Assembly: GCA_018340805.1 (NCBI GenBank) | Contig: JACMZG010001914.1 | Location: forward strand, 47,619,163-47,683,162 | Reading direction: 5' to 3' | Origin: Microvelia longipes | Taxonomy: Eukaryota > Arthropoda > Insecta > Hemiptera > Veliidae | DNA length: 64,000 nucleotides | Part shown: in pieces, positions 63,930 through 64,000 of the stretch | Position numbering within the stretch: position 1 is the first letter of the stretch | How the letters are laid out: every line of letters starts with the position of its first letter | The notes under the pieces: generated by a model | The model's database searches: none | The model's input: the letters and a program-made list of their open reading frames with translations, nothing else | Told to the model about the DNA's origin: nothing | Position numbers and translations under genes: made by a program

Positions 63930-64000
63930 TGGGACATGACATTATGTCGAGCCATCAATATGACGAATGTCGAATGATGGAACAGTTCCCAGATGTAGCA

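Larger units (their letters stand above)
62700..64000 (+). repeat. Hammerhead satellite, plus arm (4 ribozyme units, runs off window)
   Basis: Four ribozyme-bearing monomers with a period of 313-315 bp. Going right from the junction the diagnostic variants are CCTTGGTGTC, CCTTGGTGTC, CCTAGGTCTC, CCTAGGTGTC. The first two correspond to the CACCAAGG type, which in the minus arm is found at the far (left) end. Confidence 0.95.

Overview
This window looks like AT-rich, intergenic DNA from an invertebrate animal nuclear genome. I found no intact protein-coding gene, operon, rRNA operon or functional tRNA gene. Most of the open frames are by-products of tandem arrays or inverted repeats. The animal origin is inferred from three tRNA-headed SINE-like families, a 5S-rRNA-derived repeat, TIR elements with TTAA or 8-bp target duplications, a decayed densovirus-like capsid fragment, and hammerhead-ribozyme repeats. 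I cannot name the species. Many arrays show scattered single-base indels, so some raw long-read error may remain.

Layout. 0-8 kb: AT-rich DNA with copies of a common interspersed repeat (called R1 here) and of a 5S-derived element. One copy is split by a hammerhead element (5482-5786) and followed by a minisatellite built from R1 and 5S pieces (5797-6790), then a 15-bp array. 8-17 kb: a tRNA-SINE, a densovirus-like VP1 relic (10871-11450), a TIR element with a third internal arm (12330-12775), two more 5S elements, a 131-bp palindrome and a ~55-bp minisatellite. 17-28 kb: R1 copies, TA microsatellites, a tRNA-SINE nested in a 5S element, a second SINE family nested in R1, and minisatellites of 32, ~22, 50 and 20 bp. 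28.7-29.0 kb: a palindromic retro-inserted element with a perfect 12-bp target duplication. 29.19-40.21 kb: an 11-kb foldback-like structure. Its arms carry ~290-bp units and then ~85-bp units, each of the latter centred on a GC-rich 15-mer, with inverted order in the other arm. 41-48 kb: three further palindromic elements with target duplications, a hairpin tandem and a 19/95-bp higher-order array. 49-57 kb: a long TA tract, a 23-bp array, two copies of a hAT-like MITE (8-bp duplications), more SINEs and a ~720-bp TIR element. 57.9-59.1 kb: a TTAA-flanked TIR element. 60.3-64 kb: eleven tandem ~316-bp hammerhead monomers, seven on minus then four on plus.

The strongest candidates for something undescribed are these. 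(1) The hammerhead repeat has a self-complementary GGCGCC stem I with no loop, which suggests a dimeric ribozyme, and it occurs both as a tandem array and as a single insertion with a near-perfect 10-bp target duplication. (2) Four palindromic elements share one plan: inverted-dimer body, a CTGA(A/T)GA...GAAA motif, an asymmetric ~30-36 nt tail and perfect 10-14 bp target duplications. (3) R1 and the 5S-derived head occur in the same order and orientation at four loci. (4) The 11-kb foldback carries about 50 copies of a 15-mer that can form a hairpin with tandem sheared G.A pairs. These elements interact mainly by nesting and by seeding satellites; there is no visible gene pathway.
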